DNA of 64,000 nt from Strongylocentrotus purpuratus (GCF_000002235.5 NW_022145613.1:9920429-9984428), one strand, 5' to 3'. Numbered from the stretch's first letter, positions 1 through 15,400 are shown. Notes: a model not told the origin generated them from the letters alone. A program made the numbers and translations.

Positions 1-7
1 TAATGTA

Positions 8-73
8 CAAGAGACAGAAAGAGAGACAGAGAGAGATGGACAGAGAGAGATGGACAGAGAGAGATGGACAGCC
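8..73. repeat. GA-rich simple repeat
   Basis: Repeats of GAGAGAGATGGACA, with a unit of about 14 bases, at the very start of the window. Confidence 0.85.
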
Positions 74-220
74 AGAAATACAGGGTGACAGAAACAATGA
101 CATTCAAGGAGAGAGAACAATAAAGGTGAATCCTACCAATTTTAACCTTCAAACATTCTTTAATGCAATCAATGTCTCCATCCATGACAAAATTACAAGG
201 GGGAAATGTGTACAACTTAC

Positions 221-460
221 CTAGCACAGTAACATAGACACCACATGAACCGATATTGCCAGCGTCATCAGTAGCCTGGTACAGAACCAAGGTTGTACCC
301 AGTTCAAAGACAGAAGGTGCTGGCCCGCTGTTGAGCGAGAAATTACCAGAGTTGTCAGTGAAAACAGGTGCTGTCAAGTTTACGGTAGCATTGAGTGATC
401 CAAGGTCAGGCTCGACGGTGGTGTTGGATGGACATCCACTTGCAACTGGCCTGGTGACAT
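221..460 (-). CDS. HYR exon E1
   Basis: This is the last exon of the gene visible here, 240 bases. It reads D-V-T-R-P, then ASGCPSN, FTDNSGNF, YQATDDAGN and SCGVYV. The donor is G|GTAAG and the acceptor precedes AT, both phase 1. It has no internal Met, so a simple ORF scan misses it. There is no stop. The next exon downstream lies outside the window. Confidence 0.9.
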
Positions 461-3400
461 CTGATAGAGCAAAGCAGAGGGAGAATCATGTAAAACAGAG
501 GCTAATCTTATACTGTAGAAGTCATGGTATAAGATTTGGAGTTGCAGAATATACACCATGACAATTAAGTACTCTAATGTTAACTTTAACCCTAATATGA
601 TTGGTGTGGTATACTGCGGGTTTTACTCCAGCTAGGGAGTTTATTTTGGAGTTTAAAGGAAACCTGTATGTAGCAAAAGAGAAAAAGAGGAGTTTTGACC
701 ACAGGATCGATACACCAAGGAAAGAATTGTAGACTTGGACCTATATGGGGCACAACAGAAAGTTTCATGACACTCACCGAGCACGGTTACAGCAAAAGTG
801 CATGTTGCTTCGTTTCCATTAGTATCAACGAAAGAGTAAACCACACTGACGCTTCCGATGTTGAAGAAGGAGCCGTTGATGTGGGTGGAATTCTGCGAGG
901 CGATACCAAACGCATCCGTGGCTATGATCGGAGTCCAGGTCACTACTGAGCCATTCAGGGTCGAGGGTGCGTTGACCTCGATGGATGAGGGGCATCCAGA
1001 TATTGTTGGTTGAATATTATCTGCATGAACAATCAAAGCATAGCATTTTCAGAGTGATGATCAATCGCATTTAGAGCATTTGGAGTATTTATGTCACTTA
1101 GCTGATGGTTCATAAAAGAAGAAGACGAAGAAGGAGAATTTGAAGAAGAAGTAGAAGAAGAAGAAGAAGAAGACAAAGTAGTAGGAGAAGAGAAGAAAAT
1201 AAGAAGTAGGCGATGACATGTTGATCAATAGTATTGCAGTATAACAAATTTTGGTGGTCAATTGTGAATTTTCTTTCTGAAAACTGTGAAATCTGAAATT
1301 ATCAACATAGTATGTACTGCGAAGTTAAATACCACGGACAAATTTAATCAAACAAGAGTACATTCTGAAACTAATTTATCCTTTTCTTACATATTGCAAT
1401 ATTGTTTGGGCCTCAGCTTCTCAAAAAAGAACAGTGAGAATAATTCGTAAAATGCCTTTCCTTGCCTCCGCCAAACTTTTATTTACTCAATTTGAACTTT
1501 TGAATGTATTTGATTTGTATAAATTAAGACAAGTTATGTTTTCTTGTCAGAGACCGATCTTGCCATTATCCCTAACACTTTATTTTTCTATTAACTCTGC
1601 AACCCATGCACTCCTATTGTACTCGATCAAATGCAGATTTTCACATTCAATACGCAAGAACATCAGTTTCTCAAAAAACCATTTACTATGCAGGTTCCTA
1701 ACTATGGAATGCATTGCCTGCTAATCTAAAATCTGTCCATCTAATTGTATTTGTCACATGCGTTCATACCCAATTTTATGTGAACTATCGGTTTATATAT
1801 ATTGAGTGAATAAATGAATTGAATTGAACTACTAACAAAATTAATTCAAAAAGCAAATTAAAAGGGGCAAAGTTATTGAAAACTTTCAGAATTACATTTG
1901 TGATACATAACTCTATGGATTAAAACAAATGTGAGATATACGCTTTCTCTTCGACTAACCAGAGATTGTGACGTTGAAGCTGCACTCTGCTTTGTTTCCA
2001 GCTGCATCATATGCAGTGTTCACTACAGTAGTGACGCCTAGAGAAAAGGCATAACCAGACACGTGTGTCTGGTTCATCAAGACCACTCCTACGTTGTCAG
2101 TGGCTGCAGGAATGGACCATGACACTCCAAATGTGGTCTCGTTTATACTTGTGTAACCACTTTGTTCATTAGGGCAAGAAGAGTACATCGGGGGCTCTGA
2201 GTCTGCAAAATAGGAAACACAACATGCAAATGTCTTGATGTTGGACAACATTTTCGCAATAACTGAAGTGCAGAAAGAATTTTATGGAACCTAGCTGAGA
2301 TGAGGACATTTATACCATCACCCATCTGTTAAAAAAAAAATCCTAAAAGAATGTTCACCACATGACATGTCGTTTCATTTCATTTTTCCTTTTACTATCA
2401 AAATATGCTCTGTTTACATACACTCACAAGTGTATTATTTATTGTTTATCGTTTTATACCATTTTTTTATCATGATTTGTTAAACAAAAACAGAATAAAA
2501 TCACATGAAAGGATTGAGAAAAGTTTACACGAAGGGTAGCATACAAATAATAAAAGATTCCTTCATTTTTACTAACAAACTATGATAACAAGGCCCTTAT
2601 GGCCAGAAAGCTTACCAGATACTGAGATGTTGAAAGAGCACATGGAAGTCAGCCCAGCAGCATCAGTGGCTGTATAGGTCACAGTAGTGACACCCACTGG
2701 GAAAGCCATTCCAGGGTTATAATTGGATGATACAGTCGGGGCACCTGCATTGTCGAGGCCCACTGGCGGGGTCCAGTTCACGACCGCTTGGTCGCTTGCT
2801 GCATCGGTTGGCTGGGAGATGTCACCAAAATTACAGCCCTGCAGGCTTGGGGTTTCGTTATCTGTTGGGCAAGAGGAATTCTGGTGGTTACCAAGGCCAT
2901 TTCTTGACAAGAACAAGAGTAGGCAACAATGAATCACAAGCTTTCAGTGAGTGAATTCTTCCGTAGTTCCTTGCGGAGACAATACTCGTGTTTATCACTC
3001 TTAAATTCTCCTGTAATTCATTTTCAGGACTACACCTTTTGAAGTGCGATCTTTCTTATATTTCGATAACAAAAATTATCCGGTATTCTCACACTACTTC
3101 CATCAAACCACATACTTCACGTGAAGAGGACTGGAGATGCTCACTGATCAGAAATTTGCTGCGGGAACAATTGCATTTAGTATAAGGTTAAAGTTAGGAT
3201 TATGGTCAATGTAGGAAAATGACCAAAGAACATTTTGCAATGGAGCATATTAAAGTCATAGTTTACCGCCTGATCCATCAACCCTGCGATAGCTCAGTCG
3301 GTAGAGCAGTGGTCTCGTAATCCGGTGACCCAAGTTTGAAACCAAGACGATGCGCTAGTGCCCTTTGGTAAGGCATTAATTCTCATTACCAGGTCCCTCG

Positions 3401-6400
3401 GAGAAGACCTAAAGCCGTCGGCCGTCTGGTTGCTTATACTTAAAAGCATTTATGCTTTATTAGCAGTCAGGTAAAATAACCACCACCATTCAACTCACCA
3501 TAAACATTGATATTGATAAGGCAGGTAGCTGCATTGCCATAAGCGTCCTGTGCCATATAGGTGACCAGCGAATCGCCCAGGTTGAAGGTGCTCCCTGATG
3601 GGCTATCAGGGGCTGAAATCACTGCTACCGTGTTATCCGACACGGCAGGCTCCGTCCAGTTGACAACAGCACTAGCTGTCCCATTGTCAGTGGGTACACT
3701 TACGTTGAAAGGACAGCCCACGTATACGGGCGATTCCTCATCTGAAGAAAAAAAAGGATACGTTGGACGTCATAAAACTACTTTTTCTACAATTCGTCCT
3801 TGTTTTCACAAAGTGACGGTAGTGAGGAAAATCGTCACGCAAAGTGAATGCAATTTTTTTTTCACTACCGTCACTTCGTGAAAACAGCGACAAATTATGC
3901 ACTATTCCTCACTGGGCTACTACCAGTAATTGGAAACAAGTTGCTGCTCTGCTAAAGTCAGGGTAATTATGCTGCATTATTATAGTGTTAGGCACTATAT
4001 AAGCAAATATAATTATTATCATATCTTCAAACTACATCTTCAAACTACATTTCCTAATAAAACTCCTTATCTCTAATTCTACATGTCACACTTTGTAAAG
4101 CAATTTTTTTCCTCTCTCTCTCTCTCTGCTCTACCTCTCGGTCACTCATTTGCTATTACAAACCTGAATTATACAAGGAGGATAGTGACAAATCCTTATA
4201 CATGCCTTCATCATGAACCTACTAAGCCCATGCCTTCATTAAGCAGCTCGCTTCACAATAAACAAAAGGCCACCTCAGTTTATTTTGAACAGATTCTTGT
4301 AACCTACCTATTCTAACACAGGTGCGTGGTACAGGCAAAGAAAAAACATACAAAGTACATCTTTATGCCATATTTTTCCTGATTTACCCTTACTACATAA
4401 TATGGAAGTGCTTAATATCCCACAGAAAAAAACAAACATATAAAGTTATATCTAAAAGACTCGTGTAAAGAACTTTCGACCAAGGGCTTACCATTTACTG
4501 TTACAGTAAAGCTGCAGGAACCACATTGCCGAAGGTGTCAGTTGCAGTGTATGTGATGACCGTATCCCCCACTGGGAATTCAGAGCCAGACTGTTTGTTC
4601 AGCATAACCGTAGGTGTACCTTGATTGTCGGTGATGTTAGGGGATTGGAAGGTTACCATGGCTGTAGGAGAAGCTGCATCCGTTGTTGTGTTGATACTGG
4701 ATGGACAGCCCTCAATCACTGGAGGTGTCATATCTGTAGGAAGAGAATGCAAAAGAGAATGTGAAAGATTAAAATTAATTTTTTGGTTCGATTGTTTTTA
4801 ACTGACTGCTATTAAAGAAAGCATGTGTATGCTTGTAAGTAAGCAACCAGGGGACCCACGGTTTTAATTCCTCTCCGAGGGACTTGGTAATGAGGATAAA
4901 TTAATGCCTTACCAAAGGGCACCAGTACATAGACTGGTTTTTTAACCCGGGACCTCCCGGTTACATGACCACCACCTACCACTGCGCCATTGCGTCTCCT
5001 TTCAAACTGTACATGAGAATTCAAAATCAATACTAGGGCCCTGAAGTTCAATATAGTTATATACAGTTTGAACAACCTACACTTGGCACGTAATATATTT
5101 GTAATATATACCCTAATCCGCAGATGGTCCTTCCTAAATTCATGGGCAGTGTTAAATTGCTATTAATGTTCAGAATTGTGCGTTGAACATATATTTCTTT
5201 GACAGTGACAATATGCCAGAGTATGAAGCCTTTCAAAATTGCTGATTAATTGCCACCAACATCAATTTTATTTTAATTTCATATTCTCAAACCATCCCAA
5301 TTTTTTTTTGTAAAAGCTCACCGTCAACAGACACTACAAATGAGCAGGAGATAGAGTTGCCAGACAGGTCCTGCACAGTGTAAACAACAGTTGTGTCACC
5401 AAAGTTGAAGAGGGAGCCTGGATGGGTGGAGATGACCGTGATGACCATGTCCGTGTTGTCCGAGATCATTGGGGCTGGCCAGGTCACGTTGGCCTGTGTG
5501 CTGGAGTCTGTGATGTTGTAGGTGATGTCCGACGGACAGTTCAACAGCATAGGCTTCTCCTCGTCTGTGTCAGGTATTACAAGGGAGAGATAATGTGATT
5601 ATAGTGCACAGAAAATACAATTGAACCCATCTAGAAAGACCATCACATCACAGAGGACAGTGGGTAATCAGGTAATGTAGAAGGGTGGCCTTTCTAGACA
5701 GGTTCTACATGTATAACACATTTGTTTTTAAAAGAAAGACAATTTAGGTGACCACTAGACAGGTTGCCATTCATACGCGTACAACGATAAAGTCTCGCTT
5801 CACATTTTCCTAAAGCGCAAGATTACTAGAAAACTAACAAAGTCCACACAAAAAAAAAAATCAGTATTTAGCACCGAGCATGGCATCCTTTCATCAGCTA
5901 TGTATATATCTGATATCTATACTTTCTCCCTGCCTCCATTTTTTCATAGACAATCTATTCATTTCAGCCAAAACTCCACAAATCCTTGTACTTGCAAGTG
6001 ATTCTCATTCCACGAATAAATAATGTGCATCTTACCCGAGATTGTAACAGTGAAAGAGCATGTGGATGGGTTCCCTGATGGATCGGTAGTGTTGTAAGTA
6101 ACCGTTGTCACGCCAACAGTGAAGTTGGAGCCACTGACAATGTCGGAAGAAACTGATAGAGATCCAGTGTTGTCTGCTGCTACAGCATCTGACCAGGACA
6201 CTGAGGCTACGGCCAGACCTGGGTCGGTTACATTCACAATGTTGGCCGGGCAAGTGATGACCGGAGCTTCGCCATCTGCAGGATAAAGACAATTATATTC
6301 CGGTACTCAGTTTGATGACTGATAACTGTTTCAACACACTGATAGACGAAATTAACGATTGACTTCTCTCTTGTAATTGGTACCTATGTGCAATTAATTT

Positions 6401-9400
6401 CAAAATATTGATCATACGATTGAGTAATTGATCATACTATCAATTGCTAAGCCCATACCATGAGACTGAAGCTGTTGCTTCACTTCAACTAAAGGGTAAT
6501 TCCTTTACTTCCATTTGAATAATGCCGAAACTTAAATAGGGATACCAGTTAGTTTTCCCTGAAAAGAGACACAGACAAGTTAGAACCTCATTTTTACTGC
6601 ACAATCTAAAGCCTGAAAAATCTTTAAAAAAACTAGAAATGTCAGAGCCTGGAGTAAGGATATGGCCTGAAAACTAGCATCCTTTTAAAATATACATGTA
6701 AACAGCTCAGTATTCGAATATCGCGGCAATTAATGCACCATCAGACATGCAATGGATGCTTCATAATAATACATGGCAATGTACATGAAGATGTAGGAAA
6801 CTCACCAGTGACTGTGACTGTAAAAACACATTCTCCAACGAGTCCATCAACATCCACAGCAGTGTAGTTGACTATGTATGATCCAACGGCTAGCACAGTT
6901 GGAGGTTCATAGTTGGCGTATAGCTGAAGGGCTGATGTATCGACGTTGTCCATGGCTGAAGGCACTGTCCATTTAACCCTGGCATTGACCGAACCGACAT
7001 CTGCAGCTACAGTGATGTCAGAAGGACAGCCAACGTAGGTAGGAGGCTGATCATCTGTCAATATAGAATGTAGATATGTAGAAGTAAATAGTATTAGTGG
7101 TCTGAAGTAGAAGTGAGACTGTATATGAGAAATTACAAGTACATTCTGCCACACTATATCTATAACTCTAAAATGATCTCTGTCCTATACATGGGGAAAG
7201 CTTACCTGTGACTGTGATATCAAACGTGCACTGGGCTATGTTTCCTGCATCATCCGTTGCATTGTAAGACACAGTCTGAACTCCGATGGAGAAATTGGAT
7301 CCCGAGAAGTCAGTGGTGATGAGAGGGGTACCTGCATTATCGGTAGCCAGTACCGTCGGCCAGCTGACTTCGGCCAAAGCAGTTTCAGGGTCCGTGGTAA
7401 CACTCATGTTGGACGGGCAGTTGATGAAGACAGGAAGCTCCATGTCTGGATGAGAAGAATAGATTGGAGTATGAATATTTTTCACATAACTATTTTAGAT
7501 AAAAAATCTAGCCTAATATATTCTATTTGTGGGAATTATTGATAAGGAATGATTTAATGTGCACTGGTAATTTCAGCCAACAATGTCTTATTTTCTGAAC
7601 TACTTGGGGGGCAGTTAGCTCCTATATATGCAAAAACACAACAGCTACAGGTATATGTATCCTCAGAGAATCTTATAATTTCCTATGGAATGTTATGTAT
7701 AAGTTATGAACGCAAGAGGGACTTACAAAGTCTGTATGTAGAGGTATTATTCCAGTTTGATTTACCGGTACTGCTTTATATAACATTCTCTGGTACAGTA
7801 AAAGCTATAGGTAAGCAATAAAGATTGCCTTGAATGTACATGTGAAGGTGTCGTGGTCAAGTGGATACATCTTCAGACATGGTTAGCAGTTAGAGTCCCA
7901 CTATGGCAAATGGGTACCAGTTTCTTGAATGCTGGAAGCGCCAAAATCGGTAGACTAGCAGAGCCAGGGGCGCCTTCCACATCTTGCGTGGTGGTTATGT
8001 GCGTTTTAAAAGTATCCCATATATGTATCATCATGTAGTGGTACGATAACTCACCTACAACTGTGACCTGGAAGATACAGGAGTCCTCATTTCCCTGAGG
8101 GTCTACTCCTGTATAGGACACCTCTGCGGTCCCAACGTAGAAGATATTCAGGGGTTGGTGTGAATCCACCACAGAGACAAACCCTGCATTGTCAGTGAAG
8201 ACTGGCACGGTCCAGTTCACACTTGTTGTCACTGATCCAGGGTCGGCTGACTGGGTGATGTTGCTGGGACAGCCTGAAATGCTGGGCAGTTCCTCGTCTG
8301 GAGACAAGCAAAGTAGGGGAAATGAAATGCATTTCTGAATTCTTCAATTTTCAATTATTACAAGATAGGGTATGGCCCTGTATTAACATAGGCATGAAAG
8401 GTTCAAATGAGCTTTACAAGTTAAACAAAATTTAGAAGGCTCTTCCTAAGAAATTATGGATAAGGCATTTTTACTGGCTCCATATAATCTTTTTAATTTG
8501 ACTATCTACCCAATGCTGTTGATTATGTCTGGTGTCTAATCAAAATGAATATTTAACCCTAGTCTTGTTGTTTAGGAAAAATCATTCTACTTGCATCATA
8601 TCCCTAGATTGGTGACTGTGTCCGCAAGTGCTTTTGCATGGGAGGGGCGAGGGGGGGGGGGCTGTTGTGTGGATCTTTGCTGCTATTGAGTAAGTACACC
8701 TATATCAAAGTATGCAGCACCTGGAAATACACTTTGTGAATAGAATAATGTATCTATGATACTTTATGACTGCTTTTTGTAATTGTTTAGGTATTTCTTC
8801 GCCATGTTAATATTTTCATACAAATATCCTGTCATACTCACCTGCTTTATGCCAATCTTTAATAGTTTTTGGTAAAACTCTTACTGTATTTTCAAGAGCA
8901 ATGTATTATCGACATCATCTCATGTATTGACAATTCCCTTACCCGAGATCTCGACGGTGAAAGAGCAAGAGGCTGGGTTCCCTGATGGGTCGGTAGTAGA
9001 GTATGTAACAGTTGTGAGACCAACAGTGAAGTTAGAACCACTGACGATGTCTGAAGAGACCCTTAGATTTCCAGTATTGTCTGTGGCTACAGCATCCGCC
9101 CAGGACACTGAGGCTACATCCAGACCAGGATCACTTACATTCACAATGTCGGTTGGGCAAGTGATGGTAGGGGCTTCGTCGTCTGTAAGATGGGATAAAA
9201 ACAAAATATAACATTATTTGTACATACCAAAGCATACAGTTACAGGTAAAATGTTACCTAATGTGTGTGTGAAATCATAGAATACAATCATTCTCCCCCT
9301 TTCTTTTCCTCTAAATTTATACCACTTGCATCTAACATGCAATGGGAAGATCTCTCTTGTATCACATAGGTCAATGCATTTTCCCACTATCAAACAAAGC

Positions 9401-12400
9401 TGATTGAAAAGATATCAAGGCACAATTAATGTAGTATGACACTGTATTGATTTTTTTTAAAGCCCAATTTTCCATATTAAATAGTGCTCTTTATTCAGAT
9501 CTTGCCCAAGTTTGCCTACTGTAGCAACAGCTGATGTGTGTAAGGTGGATTTTCCATCCACAGAGATGATACTCTGCATAACATGCAAATTAGCTAGTTC
9601 ATCATATATGTTTCCTCTATAAATGAAACATCTGTTGAATGCAGTTTGTTAAGTGGTCCACCGTACGTAAGCAACAGCAAACAACAATAATGTGAAAGTA
9701 GAAAAGAAGTAGTAGGAAAAATATACCTGTCACTGTTATCACAAACACGCACTGTGCCACATTGCCAGACAGATCTGTTGCATTGTACATGACGGTCCAG
9801 ACTCCAATGGACAGGACAGATGGTGATTTGTAGTTTGCAGACACCATCACATTGCCGTCATTGTCGCTGAATGTTGGAACAGCCCATGTCACGGTGGTGT
9901 TGGTGAGTCCGTTATCGGCCGTTTGGCTGAAATCGATTGGGCAGGTGAGCACTGATGGTATCATATCATCTGTGTGGAGGAAGCATGGTGCGAAACAAAC
10001 AATGTGAAATCAATTTATTTCACCCAACATCAAGGAGAGCAGGTATATGCTTGTAGGTAACCAAGAACCTATGGCTTTACACTCTTTAAAATCAAGGTAC
10101 CGAGTCGTAATGGCATACCAAAGGCCACTACCGCAACGACTTGGTTTCCAACTTTTATAGAATAACATCATATGCTCTACAGAATAAAGTCTACTTTTAT
10201 GATCTTCATCTCCTTTTCAATGCATTTTTCAATCACTGCTTATGCAGAGAATCATTACCCCTCCAATCAAAATATTTGTTACGTCGGAGCAATAATAATA
10301 ATAATAATAGGCATTTCTATAGCGCCATCTATCTAGATAATTCTATTCCGAGGCACATTTATTATTACCCCGGCTTTAGCCTAGCAGCCGTTTATACAGC
10401 GCTCCAGCATTTCAAGGAATTAATTCCTGCCAGGTACCCATCTACATCACCTGGGTTGAGTGTGGCAAATGTAGATCAATGTCTTGCCAAAGGACATTAG
10501 TGCCGCGGCGGGACTCGAACCGCGGACCTTGCGATCGACAGTCCGGCGACGTATCCACTCGACCACGACACCTCTACATCCTAATATTTGTTGGCCTGCA
10601 CTGTGATTTCCAGGGAATTTCAGTCTTTGCAAATGAAGTTTTCTCTTGACTTAATAACCAAAGGAAATCCAGACTGTTTCTACCAGTAATAAATATGCAT
10701 ACCTGTGACATTGACATAGAAGGAGCACACGGCAACATTTCCACCCAAGTCGGTGGCGTTGTAGGTGACCAGCGTGTTTCCAACGGGGAACATCTGTCCC
10801 GGGGTGTAATCGGACACCACTGAAGCAACACCGGTGTTGTCGGTGGCTGTTGGCACCGTCCACCACACCACGGAGGTGTTCAGGGAAGGTGTGGTTCCAG
10901 AAGAGATGGAGAATGGGCAGGTTATCATTGGATCCTCGTTGTCTGGAAAAAAAGCAATCAAGAATATCAGATCAAGAATATCAAGTGATTACTACGGATA
11001 AAACTAATCTCTTCTTGACAACAAAATCTCAGTATCTTTCATGACCATATACGAATACAATTCCTTTAAATGTATTGCACGTAATAAGAAGAATTTAGCA
11101 ACTCAATGACAACAAACGATAGCATTCTGGATCAAATACACTTGTCTCACCATGATCATCCGCTAAATGCTAGTACATGCTTCTACTGAAAAGAATGACC
11201 AAACGCATATAGCGGGGTATCAAGAGACATGGCTAGGCACTTCCAAGACTGAAGCAGCTTACCTTCAACTGATACGTAGAAACTGCACTCTGCTTCATTT
11301 CCTGAGGCGTCTACCGCCATGTAATACACAGGGGAGGAGCCAAAGGGGAACATAGCGCCTGAATTCTTGGAGCCCACAAAGCCAACTGAACCGGAGTTAT
11401 CGGAGGCGGAGGGCTCGGTCCACGTCACGTTGGTGGCCTGGTTGGAGCCCAGGTCGGTGGACACGGTCAGGTTCGCAGGACAGTTCTGGATGTCTGGAAG
11501 CTCAGCATCTGATGGCATTTTCAAAACAGAGGCAATATGATATACAATGCAGAATGTGTAGGCAAGAGATGGATGAATTTGCAGATGGTGAAAGATGGGG
11601 AAAAGTGTGTAAGGTTTTTATCAGTTTACTTGATCTGATATATGTATACAATCCTTGTTTTACTGCTTTCCACTCTGTGGTTCGTATTCTATAAACATTT
11701 AAACATGATACTGGGTTTAGGCTTTTGTTCAGAATTGGGTATAACAAGGGAATTTAGTCCGAGGTCTGTGTTTTCACACAGGGCCAGGTTTAACCAAATT
11801 AGTGGAATACGGAAATAGCATGGAAATGCCTATATAGAGAATAATATCTGGTATAGCTTATATGTACACAATACAATGAAGTTTAAACTCTACCAAAACA
11901 TACGAAATAGATGAAATCTGAATAGGTATAATTTGAAAAAAGAGAGGACATTTAATTAAGATAGAACAGAGACAGAGAGAGAGAGTGGGAGAGGTAATGG
12001 TAATGACAGAATGAAAGAACAAAGGGGAAGATACGTCACTGCTAGGCATCTGAGGGAAGGGTTAAAGAGGAACAGGATGGATATGACAATGTACGATCAG
12101 CCATTAGAAATAATTGTTAAAAAAACTTACCGATGACAATCACATTGAAGGAGCACATGGCCATATTACTGGAGGAATCCACCGTGGTGTAAGTCACCAA
12201 GGTTGTACCGATGGTGAAAACAGCCCCTGGAGAGTAGTCTCCAGTCACGGTGACGTTGTCTGTATTGTCTGTGGCTGTAGGTTCAGACCAGCTGACGGAC
12301 GTGTTCGGCATGCCATTATCTGTATTCTGCACGACGTCCGATGTGTTGCAGACGGTAAAGACGGGATCCTCCAGGTCTAGAATGGTTCGATACAAAACAC

Positions 12401-15400
12401 GAGTGACATTAAATTGTCATCCCTTTAATACGAAAAGGGCTCTCTCCCCACATCTACTGCAGTAACCGATTGTAGGTAGGACTGTAAACTTTACACGTAT
12501 ATATATACTATAGTTCTCCTTAGAACTATAAGCTAAGAAAGATAAAAGATAACCAACATTCTTTTTCAAGACTACACCAACAGTCCTTTTCAGGACTACA
12601 CACACTCAAGAAAGAAAGATTGAGAATCCTTTTCAGGACTTCCCAATCCTCCCTCTCTCTCACATGGTGCAACCGCAAGCCTACTGTATACATATATATT
12701 TATCTTTCAATAATCATATGTCAAATTAGGGCTAGGGGCTATAGATTATTATTGATAGTGCAATGAAAACAACTAAATGACATGTTTATATTCATCTAGT
12801 TCCCGATCTAAGGAAAGTTTCTAAATTTCAAGTTGATCCTTGCTTACGATCCTTCATAACCCCATCCTATCTCTGCCATACTGACGCTGATACCTATTTC
12901 GACCACAATCTTCAACCCTCGTGGACCACATGTCAAACAATACATCACCATCTTCTTAAGACAGCATACAACCCTTTTTTCATCAATGATAGCGACATGT
13001 ACAGTACATCTCTATACTTTCTCACTCACTCTCCCCGTTGGACAAAGTAGCAATACTGTATCATAGACTGTCTTGCTTTCTTCTGAGCTAATTTAACCCA
13101 TTGCCTACACTGGAACTTGGTGGCCCCTGTATTACACCTATGAGAATATGAGAATTCAGAAGTCAACGGGTTAGAAGGGTGATGACTTACCGCGGACGGA
13201 GACTGTGAAGGTACAAGTTGCATTGTTGCCAGAGTCATCAACTGCTACATACTCCACCACCGTAGACCCCAGAGCAAACATATCTCCTGGATTATAGTTG
13301 GACGTGAGCATGTAGTTCACTGTATTGTCACTGACCACTGGGTCTGACCAGGTGACCATCTCGGTGGAGTTGCCAGAATCCAGGATTGGTGACAGAGAGC
13401 TTGGGCAGTAGAGGAACATGGGGGGCTCTTGATCTGCAGGAATAATGGATGAGGTATTTTTAAGGTCCTTAAATTGTCCATGCTGTAGGCAGTTAATATC
13501 CTCCCAAAATTCTCATATCATACATAATACATGTATGCTTGGAAAGAAAAAAAAAAAATCATAATTTTTTCCTTAAAATTAACATGGGTCGATGGATTGT
13601 TGAGTCTGGTATTATGCAACAATGTTCGCTTAAAAATTAGACAATATGATTGGAAAACTTGTTAAATGTAATTTCAATAGTAAATATATGTAGAGTCTTG
13701 ACCAAAAAAAAACAAAGAGTATGTTTTATTTTTTCCTGTGACTTAACTTGTAGGTCTGTTTGATTAACCATTAACTCAATGATTCTCTGACTACATACAT
13801 TTTCAAACACTGAATGCTAAAGGTCAAGTTGGTCCCGCAGATCCATTCAGTGTCCAATCAAGACAACATGGGTCAAGACCGGACTTACCATTTATGGTGA
13901 TGCTAAAGACACACGTGGCGCTGTTGCCGCTGGCATCCACCGCCTGGTAGGTGACTTCAGTCATGCCGACGGGGAAGGATTCGTTGACGTTGTGTGTGCT
14001 TGTGATGGATACCCAACCAGAGTTGTCCGTCACAGACACGAACCATTCCACCGCCCTGGTAGCCTGCCCTGGCGGTGTCGCGTAGGTCGGGTTGCTGGGG
14101 CAGGAGTCAAAGACTGGACTAATGTTGTCTTTGGAGAGAGAAGAGCAAATGTTTAAGATTAAAGGACGAGTCCATTTAAAAAATAACTTACTTTCAATAT
14201 AAGCAGAAAAATCAGACAAACCAATCAAAAAAAAGTTTGAGCAAAATCGGAGTGGACTTGGCCTTTAAACTATGAGGTTTCAAAAGAACGTTTTCTCTAA
14301 TGTGCAGCACTTAGTCAATCTACACAAAATTCATTCAGACATAAAAACAATGAAAATACAAGGACAAGAAAAATACAAGGAAAAGGGTAGCAATCCTTTC
14401 ATTACTTAACAATACATTTGATATATAATTATATATATAGCATTAAATAACCAAATTTGAAACTATTTTTGGCTTTTTCAGCAGGGTGTGCTCAGAAATA
14501 CACGTACAGTGGCAGGTGCCAAGGTGTAGAAGCAAAAACATTTTTTTTCCTTCTGAACAGTTTAGTTTTTATCTATGAAGTGATAGTGGTGGTGTAGCAC
14601 AAGTACAATAAAACTTTTATTAACTGTGGAATATGGTTTTCTTGAAATGTTTAAAAAGAAAAAAAGAGAGAGAGAGAGACAGACAGAAAGTGAGAGAGAA
14701 GGAGAGAGAGAAATTTGATTTATTAGTCAAGTTCAATGTAACATAAATAAAAAGTGTGAAGTGATTTTATAAAATAATAACAAAATAACCATGAAATCTC
14801 AAAAGCTTATTGTCAATAGGGTCCTAGAGAGAAGGAGGGGGAAGGAGAGAGGGGGAGAGAAAGAGAGAGAAAGGGAGAGATAGAGAAAGTAAAGGAGGGC
14901 TTGAGAGAGAGAGAGAGGGAGAGAAAGAGAGGAGTGCCAGACTCACCAGTGACATTCACTACAAACGAGCAGGATGCAGGGTTTCCAGCAGCATCTTGGG
15001 TAGTGTATGTGACCGTTGCCATGCCAAGGGTGAAGTTGGAGCCACTGGCAATGTCCGAGGTGACGTTCAGTGGCCCTGTGTTATCCACAGCCACAGCATC
15101 GGACCAATTGGCGACCGCGTAGGAACGGTCAGGAGGGATGGAGACGCTCATGTCCGATGGACAGGTAATGTTTGCAGCTTCTTCGTCTGTATTAATACAA
15201 GGGCATGCAGAAACGGCATATTAAACGTCATCGAGGACAGTTTAATTTGACTGATGGTTTAGTGGATATGGTTGACATGGTGAATGCTTCATGTCTCTGC
15301 CATGGTTCTTACATGTATTGCATTTTGGCAGGACCTTAATCAACATTTACCACACTTGACCGTAATGAAGTAAATGGATGCCGCAAAATAAGAAATTCCA

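Noticed and set aside
3020-3045. TTTTCAGGACTACACC as another histone stem-loop
   Set aside because: The 5' arm of the stem is absent and there is no purine-rich element after it.
4501-4752. E6 taken as a shorter normal protein end
   Set aside because: The missing strand with the second Cys is present in the next frame and the donor is intact, so this is a frame break and not a natural terminus.
8927-9211. Plus-strand open frame opposite E12, and similar frames opposite many exons
   Set aside because: These are antisense shadows. The minus-strand frame has the HYR motif and splice sites; the plus-strand proteins show no family features.
10500-10578. tRNA gene on the minus strand with good A and B boxes
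   Set aside because: The T and anticodon arms do not fold properly, and a SINE body with a trinucleotide tail follows directly.
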